Shown: positions 1 to 8,032 of the stretch, in pieces
Layout: each line of letters begins with the position of its first letter
Numbering within the stretch: the first letter of the stretch is position 1
Assembly (NCBI GenBank): GCA_009786175.1
Contig: WQTQ01000176.1
Coordinates: forward strand, 1 to 14,234
Direction of reading: 5' to 3'
Origin: Bacillota bacterium
GTDB lineage: Bacteria; Bacillota_A; Clostridia; Lachnospirales; WQUN01
Length of the DNA: 14,234 bases
Notes under the pieces: generated by a model
The model's input: the letters and a program-made list of their open reading frames with translations, nothing else
Database searches by the model: none
What the model was told of the DNA's origin: nothing
Program-made: the position numbers and the translations under genes

Positions 1-260
1 ACAATTGTAGTTTCCCGCTGGTTGGTTATGCCAATGGCGGCAATTTCGGAAGCTTGCGCGCCTATTTTTTCTTTTGCCTCCGTGGCAACAGAAATCTGGC
101 TAGACCATATTTCCATTGGATCATGCTCTACCCAGCCGGGCTGCGGAAAAATTTGCGTGTATTCCTTTTGTGCCGCGCTTTTTATGTTGCCGCTTTTATC
201 AAACAAAATACAGCGGGAACTGGTAGTGCCCTGGTCAAAAGCCATAAGGTATTTTGCCAT
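1..260 (-). CDS. glpK: Glycerol kinase, N-terminal part (cut by window edge)
   Basis: Catalyses ATP-dependent phosphorylation of glycerol to sn-glycerol 3-phosphate in the cytoplasm, feeding glycolysis and phospholipid synthesis. Only the first 86 residues are in the window; the gene continues beyond base 1. The visible part has the FGGY-kinase phosphate-binding motif FDQGTTSSR (residues 8-16), the segment [12 protein letters not shown] (41-52) and GITNQRETT (77-85), a combination typical of GlpK rather than xylulose or gluconate kinases. The ATG at 258-260 has an AGGAGG ribosome binding site (complement of 267-272) with a 6-nt spacer. It lies 61 nt downstream of the DNA glycosylase gene on the same strand, with a perfect hairpin in the gap. 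Whether it belongs to the upstream operon or has its own promoter cannot be decided here. The family assignment is secure; the completeness of the gene is unknown. Confidence 0.93.
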   Translation of the reverse strand, partial: MAKYLMAFDQGTTSSRCILFDKSGNIKSAAQKEYTQIFPQPGWVEHDPMEIWSSQISVATEAKEKIGAQASEIAAIGITNQRETTI

Positions 261-266
261 CGCTAA

Positions 267-272
267 CCTCCT
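267..272 (-). promoter_or_regulatory. Ribosome binding site of glpK
   Basis: The minus strand reads AGGAGG, six nucleotides upstream of the ATG at 258-260. It fixes the start of the truncated glycerol kinase. Confidence 0.8.
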
Positions 273-283
273 GTGTGTTTCAC

Positions 284-320
284 AATTTCAACTGGCAGCA
301 TTTTCTTACCAGTTGAAATT
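284..320. repeat. Perfect 12-bp inverted repeat between the glycosylase gene and glpK
   Basis: The arms AATTTCAACTGG (284-295) and CCAGTTGAAATT (309-320) are exactly complementary around a 13-nt loop. On the plus strand the second arm runs into TTTTTATA, giving a terminator-like shape. On the minus strand, where both neighbouring genes lie, the hairpin starts one base past the glycosylase stop codon and is followed by GTGAAAC rather than a T tract. It ends 11 nt before the glpK ribosome binding site. It could be an attenuating or stabilising structure, an operator, or a weak terminator; the sequence does not settle this. Confidence 0.7.
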
Positions 321-321
321 T

Positions 322-1113
322 TTATACGTAAAGAACTTGCTCGTCCGTAAAATAAGTTGTCTTTGTAGCTATTTTTTCAATTTTAATCGGAAATCCTGTC
401 TCCGTTTGCTTCCTGGTTCTTGTGTGAACCTTCAAAAACCGTCTTTCCTCACCGGAAATAATGTCCGGCGCGACAGCTTTTATGGAAATTATGGCGTCTT
501 TAAGAATTGTGCCTATGGCTTCATAAAGCTTTACCATAACATCTTCCGGTATTCTGCCTACAACAGAGTGGGGCGAAACACGGGCATGCCAAAGAATTTC
601 GTCAACGTAGGCATTGCCTATACCTTTTACAACTTTCTGGTCTATCAGAAACGCTTTGATATTTACCATAGCTTTTTTACGGGCAATTTTCATAAAATAA
701 TCAAAGGTAAAATCCGCGCCAAAGGCATCCGGTACACCGTCGGGCCACGGGTTATACTTTACCGTGCAAAGGCCCCCCATGTCGCTGAAAATTATGCTCT
801 CATTTTCAAAATTCAACGAGAAAATTTTGTGATTCATTTTAGCCGCGGCAGTAAGAAAGTCGTCTACAATGGCAATTCTGCCGCTAAGCATAAGGTGCGT
901 TGCAATTACTTTTCCATCGCCAAAATCAAATAAAAGTTCCTTACCGTAGCGGTTTATTACCATCAGTTCCCTGCCCTTTAATTCTTGCCTTAAATTATCT
1001 TGAGGCATGGTAACTTTTTTTTGGTTAAAAACGTACACATCAACCAAACGCTTAGAACTCAGCCTATTGTAAATGTTCCCCTTAAAAACTTCCAAATCTG
1101 GCAATTCCGGCAT
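322..1113 (-). CDS. Fpg/Nei-family DNA glycosylase/AP lyase with a zinc-less finger
   Basis: Predicted base-excision-repair enzyme that removes oxidised bases and nicks the abasic site. The protein has 263 residues, close to the usual 270. It begins MPELPDLEVF, giving the catalytic N-terminal Pro (after Met removal) and Glu; RYGKELLF (55-62) carries the conserved Lys58; the helix-two-turn-helix is VKGIGNAYVDEILW (162-175). The C-terminal finger region (about 228-260) has none of the four Cys of a zinc finger: ATKTTYFTDEQ (249-259) replaces the usual QRATFYC pattern, with Lys251 where Fpg has its DNA-binding Arg. The usual DPRRFG loop reads DMGGLCTV (111-118). This resembles the zinc-less finger known from NEIL1-type members, so substrate preference may differ from classical MutM. 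The start ATG lies 2 nt after the CotH gene stop, with AGAGGAGA inside the last CotH codons, so translation is probably coupled. Family is confident; exact specificity is not. Confidence 0.88.
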   Translation of the reverse strand: MPELPDLEVFKGNIYNRLSSKRLVDVYVFNQKKVTMPQDNLRQELKGRELMVINRYGKELLFDFGDGKVIATHLMLSGRIAIVDDFLTAAAKMNHKIFSLNFENESIIFSDMGGLCTVKYNPWPDGVPDAFGADFTFDYFMKIARKKAMVNIKAFLIDQKVVKGIGNAYVDEILWHARVSPHSVVGRIPEDVMVKLYEAIGTILKDAIISIKAVAPDIISGEERRFLKVHTRTRKQTETGFPIKIEKIATKTTYFTDEQVLYV

Positions 1114-1115
1114 AG

Positions 1116-3224
1116 TTATTCTCCTCTCGCACTTGTAAAATATACCGTTACATTTGAATCCTCGCCTATAGTAATTGTATCCCCATCATGCCTGACACCG
1201 TTAACTATCCAGTGGTCTAAAGCATATCCCGGGTATGGTCTTGCGGTTACCGTAACTGTTGTACCTGCAAAATAATTGCCCACCGCTGTTTGTAACTGTG
1301 GTACAGGACGGGAGTTCATCATAACCCCGCCGCCCTGCCCTGTGGTTACGGTAAGTTCAAACCTGTGGGTGCGGTTAAACCCCAAGTTAGCGTAAACTGA
1401 GGCCAGCATATAATCCGGGCGAAGGCGCGCAAACCTGCGAATGGCTTCATGGCTGTAGCCCATACTGTATGTTGACGGCCACCATGGGTTGCCCGGGTAA
1501 AATATGTCCATTCGAAGGGCCTGGTGCAACTCGTTTTGTATTTGGGAAATTAGGCCGTCTAAAACCCGTATAACATTGTCGGTGGCAAATGCCCCTTCAA
1601 TTAAATCTACAACTGTGTTGGCAAATTGGGCCTTTGTGTCCTCGCGCCCCAAAAGAGCGTAAAGAAAGGCGGAACTGTGACTGCTGTTCCAGCGGCGATC
1701 GTTTTCCCCTGTTAAAATATCCCGCAGCGTATCCTCCCGCGCCATTCTGTCATAGTCGTCCCACATTGCCCAGGCAGATTCTACATCATGGGCAAACACG
1801 CGCCACCTTCCGTCATGAAGGTATGGGTGAAGATATGGGTCGTTTAGCTCGTCTTCCGTTGGGAAATACCGCCACATTTCAATGTTATGGTTGGGCCAGT
1901 CGTAGTTATTTATAAAAATTTGCATGGCGTAATAACGGATTAAGCTGTCCACATCTATGCGGCGACTAAACTCTTCAAACCGTGCCTGCCCGCCTTCGCC
2001 GACAAACCCTGCCATTGCCAGCTCGCTAACTTGCAGTAAATCCCGGGACGCGCGGTACTCGCCGTGCCATCTGCTTGGTATAAAGCGGTTGTCACCACCT
2101 GCAACAATTTCAAAATTAGCTGTTACCCCGCCATACCTGCGGCGTAAATGGTTGGGGGTTCTGGGGGTTTTTAGCCACGCGACGCCGTAGTACTCGCCGT
2201 TTAAAAATACTGCCGCGGGCCTGTGGGTTTGTGTATCCGAATGCCCTGCCTGCCTAAATAATGTTTGACTAAGCTCGTCCCGTATAAAACCGGCGTTTCT
2301 GTCGCTTCCGCCATTTCTAAGACGGACTCTGCGGTACCGGTCTATTAACCGCCCGTCGTGGGTAAATTCATTGGTAAAAAACGCGAATGGAAAATTATTT
2401 CTGTCGCCGTACTCTTCCCTGGCAAAAAGCTCCAAGGACTTTTGCGGATGGGCACGGGAGAATCCGCCTCTTACCCTTACGCCCGCACGCTGGGATATGT
2501 GAAGTGTGCCTTCATTGTCAAATACTTGCACATGAACAGGCCGCTCCGACTCTATGCCCCGTCTATTAAAATTCGCCGGGGAAGCAGGCATTTCGTAACC
2601 GTAAGCATAGCCTCTTGTGGGCCATCGCCCGTGGGTAACAAAAAATTCTTGCCTAAACCGCTCCCGGTCAACGCCTTCAACCAAAATGCCGTCATAGTGG
2701 TCAAACAGGCCATGCGGGTCCGAATTTAGGGCAAAAATTAACGTATTTTCACAAAACCGCGTGTCCACATCCGACCCTGCCACAAAATTTGCGGTAACAA
2801 CTTCTGAAATTTCGTTGCCCATAACCGCCACTGCATTTATGCTGTACACCGTAACCCTTGACGTAAGCCGGTTGTCAAATTGTGTAACGGGCTGCGAAGG
2901 CACCGGCGGATTAATACGAATGGGGGAAGTATGCCGCGGGGAAGATGTTGTAGGCGGTGAACCGTCAAGGGTGTAATGTATAACGGCACCTTCCGGGCCG
3001 GAAATTGTAAGACGAAACGGGGTTGTATAAAAACCCGGCGAATAAGAGAAGGTTAGCTCGATGGACGGGTTAACGGTTAATGCCGACGGTGCTGCCACGG
3101 GAGCGGCAATTTCATTCACCATTACTTCTCTTTGCTGCTGTGGTTGGCTGTGGGTAAACAAATACACAGCAACCCCAATAAGGCATAATAAACAGACAAT
3201 TGCAATTATTATTTTGCGGTTCAT
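1116..3224 (-). CDS. Exported CotH-kinase family protein with chitobiase-type and C-terminal repeat domains
   Basis: A 702-residue extracytoplasmic protein. Residues 1-24 form an uncleaved or cleavable signal segment (MNRKIIIAIV then a hydrophobic stretch). Residues about 55-148 look like a chitobiase/hexosaminidase C-terminal (Fn3-like) domain, with IHYTLDGSPPT at 82-92. Residues about 245-610 are the CotH domain: VRVRGGFSR (249-257), QKSLELF with Lys262 as the likely ATP-contacting Lys, NNYDWPNHN (439-447) with candidate catalytic Asp442 and Asn, and FAHDVESAW (477-485) with candidate metal ligand Asp480. Residues about 622-697 form a secreted beta-repeat module of the InlB/bacterial-repeat type (GYALDHWIVNG, 666-676). 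CotH kinases phosphorylate spore-coat proteins in Bacillus; in other bacteria such architectures are linked to surface polysaccharide or cellulosome-type proteins, and the substrate here is unknown. The start sits 6 nt after the ispG stop, and its GGAGGTG binding site forms the end of ispG, so it belongs to the MEP operon transcript. Confidence 0.87.
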   Translation of the reverse strand: MNRKIIIAIVCLLCLIGVAVYLFTHSQPQQQREVMVNEIAAPVAAPSALTVNPSIELTFSYSPGFYTTPFRLTISGPEGAVIHYTLDGSPPTTSSPRHTSPIRINPPVPSQPVTQFDNRLTSRVTVYSINAVAVMGNEISEVVTANFVAGSDVDTRFCENTLIFALNSDPHGLFDHYDGILVEGVDRERFRQEFFVTHGRWPTRGYAYGYEMPASPANFNRRGIESERPVHVQVFDNEGTLHISQRAGVRVRGGFSRAHPQKSLELFAREEYGDRNNFPFAFFTNEFTHDGRLIDRYRRVRLRNGGSDRNAGFIRDELSQTLFRQAGHSDTQTHRPAAVFLNGEYYGVAWLKTPRTPNHLRRRYGGVTANFEIVAGGDNRFIPSRWHGEYRASRDLLQVSELAMAGFVGEGGQARFEEFSRRIDVDSLIRYYAMQIFINNYDWPNHNIEMWRYFPTEDELNDPYLHPYLHDGRWRVFAHDVESAWAMWDDYDRMAREDTLRDILTGENDRRWNSSHSSAFLYALLGREDTKAQFANTVVDLIEGAFATDNVIRVLDGLISQIQNELHQALRMDIFYPGNPWWPSTYSMGYSHEAIRRFARLRPDYMLASVYANLGFNRTHRFELTVTTGQGGGVMMNSRPVPQLQTAVGNYFAGTTVTVTARPYPGYALDHWIVNGVRHDGDTITIGEDSNVTVYFTSARGE

Positions 3225-3230
3225 AGTTAT

Positions 3231-4301
3231 TTACACCTCCGCTAAAGTCATTACCTCCGCCAACAATACTTCTTCCAGCTCATTCTCTTCTATCCGCCGT
3301 ACTATTTTTCCTTTTTTAAATAACACAGCCATGCCCTTGCCGCAAGCAATGCCAACGTCTGCATCCCTGGCTTCGCCGGGGCCGTTTACGGCACAGCCCA
3401 TCACAGCCACTTTAAGGGGCTTATTTATATGGGCAAGTTTATCTTCCAGCCGTAGGGCCAAACTTGCCAAACCAGGTACATCCACTTGTGTGCGCCCGCA
3501 CATTGGGCAGGCAATAATTTTTACGCCAAATTGCCGCAGTTCCAATGCTGCCAAAATTTCCTTAGCTGCATGAATCTCGTGGACAGGGTCACCGCACAAG
3601 CTAACGCGTATGGTGTTGCCAATTCCCATATTTAAAAGTACGCCAAGCCCAACGGCAGAGCGAATCGCGCCTTTGTAAGGCGTACCCGCTTCCGTTAGCC
3701 CAATATGTAACGGATACTGTAAATTTCGCGCCATAATCTTATTCGCTTCAATAAGAAGCGGTACACTGCTTGCCTTTGCGGACACAACAATGTTGTCAAA
3801 ACCAAATTTCTCCAGCAATTTCACATTAGTAATCGCGCTTTCGGCCAAGCCTTCCGGGGTTACACCGCCGTACTTTGCCAATATATCTTTTTCCAACGAA
3901 CCGCCGTTAACGCCCACACGAATGGGAATGCCCTTTGCCTTGGCCGCTTCCGCTACTTGACGCACACGGCTTTCATCCCCAATGTTGCCGGGGTTAATAC
4001 GCAGCTTGTCCGCTCCGTTTTCAAGGGCCAAAAGTGCCATGCGGTAATCGAAGTGAATATCCGCAATAAGCGGGATTGAAATTTGCGATTTAATTTGCTT
4101 AACAGCCGCGGCGGCTTCTGCATCGGGTACAGCCACGCGAATAATTTCGCAGCCTGCCTGCTGCAACTCATCTATTTGCGCCATAGTTGCAGAAACGTCC
4201 CGCGTATCTGTGTTTGTCATAGATTCAATAACAATTGGGTGGCAGCCGCCAACGGGTACGCCACCTACACATACAACCTTGGTTTTTTCTCGGGTTTTCA
4301 T
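3231..4301 (-). CDS. ispG: 4-hydroxy-3-methylbut-2-en-1-yl diphosphate synthase (IspG)
   Basis: Penultimate enzyme of the MEP isoprenoid pathway. It reductively converts MEcPP to HMBPP using a [4Fe-4S] cluster. The 356-residue length matches the short two-domain bacterial form: an N-terminal TIM barrel (SMTNTDTRD at 27-35, IADIHFDYR at 79-87, RINPGNIG at 101-108) and a C-terminal cluster domain. The three cluster Cys are visible as Cys265 and Cys268 in CPMCGRT and Cys303 in GCAVNGPGEA; Glu310 is the fourth, non-Cys ligand known from this family. The start ATG at 4299-4301 has AAGGAG with a 6-nt spacer, and that site overlaps the rseP stop codon. dxr, two genes upstream in the same operon, supplies an earlier step of the same pathway. 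No key residue is missing. Confidence 0.97.
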   Translation of the reverse strand: MKTREKTKVVCVGGVPVGGCHPIVIESMTNTDTRDVSATMAQIDELQQAGCEIIRVAVPDAEAAAAVKQIKSQISIPLIADIHFDYRMALLALENGADKLRINPGNIGDESRVRQVAEAAKAKGIPIRVGVNGGSLEKDILAKYGGVTPEGLAESAITNVKLLEKFGFDNIVVSAKASSVPLLIEANKIMARNLQYPLHIGLTEAGTPYKGAIRSAVGLGVLLNMGIGNTIRVSLCGDPVHEIHAAKEILAALELRQFGVKIIACPMCGRTQVDVPGLASLALRLEDKLAHINKPLKVAVMGCAVNGPGEARDADVGIACGKGMAVLFKKGKIVRRIEENELEEVLLAEVMTLAEV

Positions 4302-4312
4302 ACACTTCTCCT

Positions 4313-5509
4313 TTAAGGTGCTTCTTGGTAGTATGGCACAACATCAGTGCTCCCGGCAACCAAATTTGCAATGTCCCTGTACGCAACAAAAAGGAGCAGT
4401 ACAATCAGCAGCACAAAACCAACCATGTGTACCATCCCTTCGCGTTCCGGTGAAACAGGTTTACGGCGTATACCTTCGATTATTAAAAACACCAGCCTTG
4501 CGCCGTCCAGTGCGGGAATCGGTAAAAGATTCATTGTCCCAATTGCAACGCTAATAAGTGCTGCAAGAAACAGCATGGTAATAACTGTACTACGAATGGC
4601 GTATTCTTCCTGCGCCATTGTGTATTGATAAATTTCTGTAACCTGGGCACCAATGCCAATAATACTTACAACTTCTGCGCCTTCCGGAACCGGCTGGCGG
4701 GTTACGAACCGTGATAAAATTCTAAATGGGGCACGAATGTGAAAGCCGATCATGTCTATTGCAGTGCCTATACTGCCCACAATACCGGCACGTTCCAATG
4801 TTGCCGCATATTGATGGTTTCTGTCCAAAAAACCAACCCTGGATGTTGGGTTCATTCCAATACGAAAAACACCGTCCGTACCCATTTCCGGGGTTATGGA
4901 AAGGTTAACTCGCTGCCCGTCTCTATTAACGCGTACGTTCATTGTGCTGCCGCCGGAAGTATCCAACATAAACCTAAAGTTTTCCCACAAGCTGACTCGG
5001 GAGCCATTAATGTGCGTAATCCTATCCCCTATTTGCAAGCCCGCCTGTTGAGCGGGCATCCCTTGCGCCACATTGGTGACTATAGGCGTATAATATCCTG
5101 TAAGGAAAATTAATATAGAGAACATTAACACCGCAAGCAAAAAGTTCATTGCAGAGCCGCCCGCAATTACCAAAAAACGGCTGAAAACAGATTTGTTACT
5201 AAACGCTTCCGTGTCTTCGGGTACATTTTCTTCCATGCCGCGCATTTTGCAAAATCCGCCAAGAGGCAGTGCGCGCAATGTGTATAATGTTACATTTTCT
5301 TGGCCTTCGATGGGACTCAAAGATTTTTTCTTGCCCTTAAAAGTCAGAAGCTTAGGCCCCATACCCATTGCAAACTCTTCAACAAAAATACCTGCCCGTC
5401 TTGCCATGATAAAATGCCCTAATTCATGGACAAACACTACCAGGCCAAGTATCAATAAAAAAATTAAAACGGGAACGCCTATACTCATTATTCCGGCTAT
5501 GTTAATCAT
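4313..5509 (-). CDS. rseP: RIP metalloprotease RseP (site-2 protease, M50 family)
   Basis: Membrane zinc protease that cleaves substrates such as anti-sigma factors or signal-peptide remnants within the membrane; this locus does not identify its substrate. The 398-residue protein has the zinc motif HELGH at 28-32 within the first membrane segment (about 12-34), an adjacent amphipathic hairpin, a membrane segment at about 112-138, one PDZ domain (about 142-208, AGLQIGDRITHING), and the second motif NLLPIPALDGARL (327-339) that supplies the third metal ligand Asp335, followed by a last membrane helix at about 358-377. The start used is the ATG at 5507-5509, 6 nt past the dxr stop, with only a weak AGGA site. 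The ATG at codon 8 (MSIGVPV) is a real alternative because it also lies before the first helix. It sits between dxr and ispG, its usual neighbours in Firmicutes. Confidence 0.96.
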   Translation of the reverse strand: MINIAGIMSIGVPVLIFLLILGLVVFVHELGHFIMARRAGIFVEEFAMGMGPKLLTFKGKKKSLSPIEGQENVTLYTLRALPLGGFCKMRGMEENVPEDTEAFSNKSVFSRFLVIAGGSAMNFLLAVLMFSILIFLTGYYTPIVTNVAQGMPAQQAGLQIGDRITHINGSRVSLWENFRFMLDTSGGSTMNVRVNRDGQRVNLSITPEMGTDGVFRIGMNPTSRVGFLDRNHQYAATLERAGIVGSIGTAIDMIGFHIRAPFRILSRFVTRQPVPEGAEVVSIIGIGAQVTEIYQYTMAQEEYAIRSTVITMLFLAALISVAIGTMNLLPIPALDGARLVFLIIEGIRRKPVSPEREGMVHMVGFVLLIVLLLFVAYRDIANLVAGSTDVVPYYQEAP

Positions 5510-5515
5510 CCTATC

Positions 5516-6655
5516 CTATGCAAACGCATTTATATATTCACTTGCCCAACCCTCTGCCGCGGTAACATCGGCTATGGAATTAAGCGGTTTTACAGTGTAT
5601 GCCCCAAAAGCTTGGGCTATTAACTGCGGTATATGGTAAAACTCTAATTTTCCTTGTAAGAACTGCCCAACTGCCCACTCGTTTACGGTATTCATAACAG
5701 CAGGCAATGTTCCGCCGATTTTGGCGGCTTCTGCAGCAAGAGCCAAACACGGGAAACGTAAGATGTCCGGTGCTTCAAATGTCAAATTCCCGCATGTAAA
5801 AAAGTCTAGCCTTGGGAATGTGGTTTTAACCCGTTTTGGGGCGGAAAGTGCGTATAAAATAGGCAAACGCATATCCGGCAAGCCCATTTGTGCCATTATA
5901 GAGCCGTCTTTGTATTGCACCATCGAATGTATGATGCTTTGTGGGTGTATCAAAACTTCAATATTTTCTACGGGCATATCGAAAAGCCACATAGCTTCAA
6001 TAAGCTCCAACCCTTTATTCATAAGTGTCGCGCTGTCTACTGTTATTTTAGGGCCCATATTCCAGTTTGGGTGGCACAGGGCATCTGCGGCTGTTGCGGT
6101 GGCAATTTCTTCCCTTTTCCATGTGCGGAAAGGCCCCCCGGAAGCCGTTAAAATTATTTTTTCAATATCCTTTTGGTTGTTACCTTGCAGACATTGCCAA
6201 ATGGCGGAATGCTCACTGTCAATTGGCGTTATGCGTACACCTTTTTCCCGGGCAAGCCCCATTATTAACTGTCCTGCGGTTACAAGGGTTTCCTTGTTGG
6301 CAAGGGCAATGTGTTTACCCGCGTTTATTGCCGCAATGGTGGGCTTTAAACCTGCCCGGCCAACTAACGCATTAACAACGACATCTGCGTCACTTTGGGC
6401 TGCCGCAGTTTCCAGTCCGCTTTCGCCGGTCAGTATTTCACATAAGGTGGTTATTTGTGATTTGAGCTGCTTAGCGGCGTTACAATCCGGCACACAAACT
6501 ATTTTGGGTCTAAACTCGTTGACCAACGCCGCTAGTTTTGGGATGTTGTTAAAGCCGGTAAGTACTTCCACCCGCGTATCGAGCAAAGTGCTTCGCACAA
6601 CATCCAGTGTCTGCGTACCGATAGAACCTGTCGCGCCTAAAAGAGCTATTTTCAT
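5516..6655 (-). CDS. dxr: 1-deoxy-D-xylulose 5-phosphate reductoisomerase (Dxr/IspC)
   Basis: Catalyses rearrangement and NADPH reduction of DXP to MEP, the first committed step of the MEP isoprenoid pathway. The 379-residue protein opens with the Rossmann motif GATGSIG (7-13), then ANKETLVTAG (119-128), the metal-binding IDSEHSAIWQ (145-154, Asp146 and Glu148), TASGGPFR (170-177), HPNWNMGPKITVDSATLMNK (195-214) and GLELIEA with Glu217 as the third metal ligand. I chose the ATG at 6653-6655 because it overlaps the cdsA stop in an ATGA arrangement and begins directly with the Rossmann strand. An in-frame TTG at 6668-6670 would add five residues and is less likely. The ribosome binding site is weak, so reinitiation after cdsA is probable. 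Confidence 0.97.
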   Translation of the reverse strand: MKIALLGATGSIGTQTLDVVRSTLLDTRVEVLTGFNNIPKLAALVNEFRPKIVCVPDCNAAKQLKSQITTLCEILTGESGLETAAAQSDADVVVNALVGRAGLKPTIAAINAGKHIALANKETLVTAGQLIMGLAREKGVRITPIDSEHSAIWQCLQGNNQKDIEKIILTASGGPFRTWKREEIATATAADALCHPNWNMGPKITVDSATLMNKGLELIEAMWLFDMPVENIEVLIHPQSIIHSMVQYKDGSIMAQMGLPDMRLPILYALSAPKRVKTTFPRLDFFTCGNLTFEAPDILRFPCLALAAEAAKIGGTLPAVMNTVNEWAVGQFLQGKLEFYHIPQLIAQAFGAYTVKPLNSIADVTAAEGWASEYINAFA

Positions 6656-7473
6656 CGCGCCACCAGCCAATTCATCACATTTACCGCCATATATATAACA
6701 GGCGCGGCAATAAGTATACTGTCGATTCTATCCAAAACACCCCCATGACCGGGAAATACATTGCCAAAATCTTTAATGCCGGTGTATCGCTTAATGGCCG
6801 AGGCTGCCATGTCCCCGATTGCGCAAAAAACCGCAGTTACAGCGCAAATTATTACAGCATGAATAATAAATTGCCGGTTGTCTAACTGCCCAGAAAATTG
6901 CACAACAGTAAAACCGTAAATGCCGCCAACCAACGCCGCCCCGACAAAACCGCCAATAAGCCCTTCCAATGACTTGGAGGGGCTTGGCGTGCCGGTAAGC
7001 TTGCGCTTTCCAATTGTAGTGCCTACTAAAAATGCAAAAGTATCGCTGCCAAACGCACTGGCAAAAATTAACCATACGTAATACTGCCCCAAATTTTGCT
7101 CACGCACCAAAAAAGTGAAAGAGAGTAAAAATGGAATGTACAAAACCCCATAAATAACGCTGACGCATTCTTTAAGGGTTAGTTTTTTGAAAAATAGTAC
7201 CATGCAGGTTTGCGCCACTATTATGAATATTGTTAGTACCACCAGTTGTGTGTATCCCGTGCCAAACAGATAAATGGCCCCGTAATACCCCACAGTAAAA
7301 ATATATCCAATAAAGTGGATTGGCTCATGTTTTCCCGATAGGGCTGCAAACAGCTCACGCAGTCCAATTAAGGCCATAACCATACAAAGTAAAATAAGCA
7401 GCAGCCCGCCTTGGCTAACCAAGAAGACTACTATTGGTAAACCAATCACAACCGTAAGGATGCGTTTTAGCAT
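6652..7473 (-). CDS. cdsA: Phosphatidate cytidylyltransferase (CDP-diacylglycerol synthase)
   Basis: Integral membrane enzyme that makes CDP-diacylglycerol from phosphatidic acid and CTP, the precursor of phosphatidylglycerol and related phospholipids. The 273-residue protein is hydrophobic with about eight membrane segments. The C-terminal family signature lies at 225-251: SAIKRYTGIKDFGNVF followed by PGHGGVLDRID, with the conserved Lys-Asp, His-Gly-Gly and Asp-Arg-x-Asp. GKRKLTGTPSPSKSLEG (155-171) is the cytosolic loop also typical of the family. The start ATG is 10 nt past the frr stop, with AGAGGTG overlapping that stop. The 3' end overlaps dxr by 4 nt. In related gene clusters uppS usually precedes cdsA, but here frr abuts cdsA directly. 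Confidence 0.97.
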   Translation of the reverse strand: MLKRILTVVIGLPIVVFLVSQGGLLLILLCMVMALIGLRELFAALSGKHEPIHFIGYIFTVGYYGAIYLFGTGYTQLVVLTIFIIVAQTCMVLFFKKLTLKECVSVIYGVLYIPFLLSFTFLVREQNLGQYYVWLIFASAFGSDTFAFLVGTTIGKRKLTGTPSPSKSLEGLIGGFVGAALVGGIYGFTVVQFSGQLDNRQFIIHAVIICAVTAVFCAIGDMAASAIKRYTGIKDFGNVFPGHGGVLDRIDSILIAAPVIYMAVNVMNWLVAR

Positions 7474-7483
7474 TAGTACACCT

Positions 7484-8032
7484 CTATACAGTCATAATTT
7501 CCTTGCTCTTTGCCTCTACTTTTTTGTCAATTTCCGCAATGTATTTGTCGGTTAGGGCCTGACAGTCTTTTTCCAAACGCTTCAAATCGTCCTCTGTAAT
7601 TTCTTTAGCCTTTTCGGATTTTTTCAAAGCTTCATTGCCGTCACGGCGAATATTGCGTATTGCAACCTTAGATTCTTCGCCTTTCTTTTTAACGTCCTTT
7701 GTTAAATCTTTGCGGCGTTCCTCTGTAAGCTCTGGGAAAACAAGGCGAATTACTTTACCGTCATTAGTTGGTGTAATGCCAAGGTCTGACGCCAGAATTG
7801 CTTTCTCTACACTTTTTAGGGTACTGGTGTCCCAAGGGGCAATTTGCAGCAGCCTTGGCTCTGGTACACTTACATTGCCAACTTGCGAAAGCGGCGTTTC
7901 CGTACCAAAGTAGTCTACGGTAATGCGATCCAATACACGCGGGTTAGCGCGCCCTACGCGTATGGTCGAAAAATCGTCTTCCAATACCGCAACTGTTTTT
8001 TTCATGCGATCTTCATAGGTTTTAAGAATCAT
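7484..8032 (-). CDS. frr: Ribosome recycling factor
   Basis: Splits post-termination 70S ribosomes together with EF-G so that subunits can be reused; cytoplasmic and normally essential. The 182-residue product has the family hallmarks: [14 protein letters not shown] in the first helix, the small beta domain ([20 protein letters not shown]), and the helical segment from [11 protein letters not shown] through [17 protein letters not shown] chose the ATG at 8030-8032: it lies 9 nt after a GGAGG that is inside the end of pyrH, and it yields the usual N-terminus [10 protein letters not shown]. Start codons further upstream have no properly spaced binding site. The gene overlaps pyrH by 11 nt, which implies translational coupling. 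The pyrH-frr pair is conserved across most bacteria. Confidence 0.97.
   Translation of the reverse strand: MILKTYEDRMKKTVAVLEDDFSTIRVGRANPRVLDRITVDYFGTETPLSQVGNVSVPEPRLLQIAPWDTSTLKSVEKAILASDLGITPTNDGKVIRLVFPELTEERRKDLTKDVKKKGEESKVAIRNIRRDGNEALKKSEKAKEITEDDLKRLEKDCQALTDKYIAEIDKKVEAKSKEIMTV

Noticed and set aside
22..933. A 303-codon plus-strand open frame across glpK and the DNA glycosylase gene
   Set aside because: It covers two recognised genes and the hairpin between them on the opposite strand, so it is a chance open frame.
5721..6698. A 325-codon plus-strand open frame opposite dxr
   Set aside because: It lies wholly antisense to the strongly conserved dxr gene, has no ribosome binding site, and its product shows no recognisable domain.
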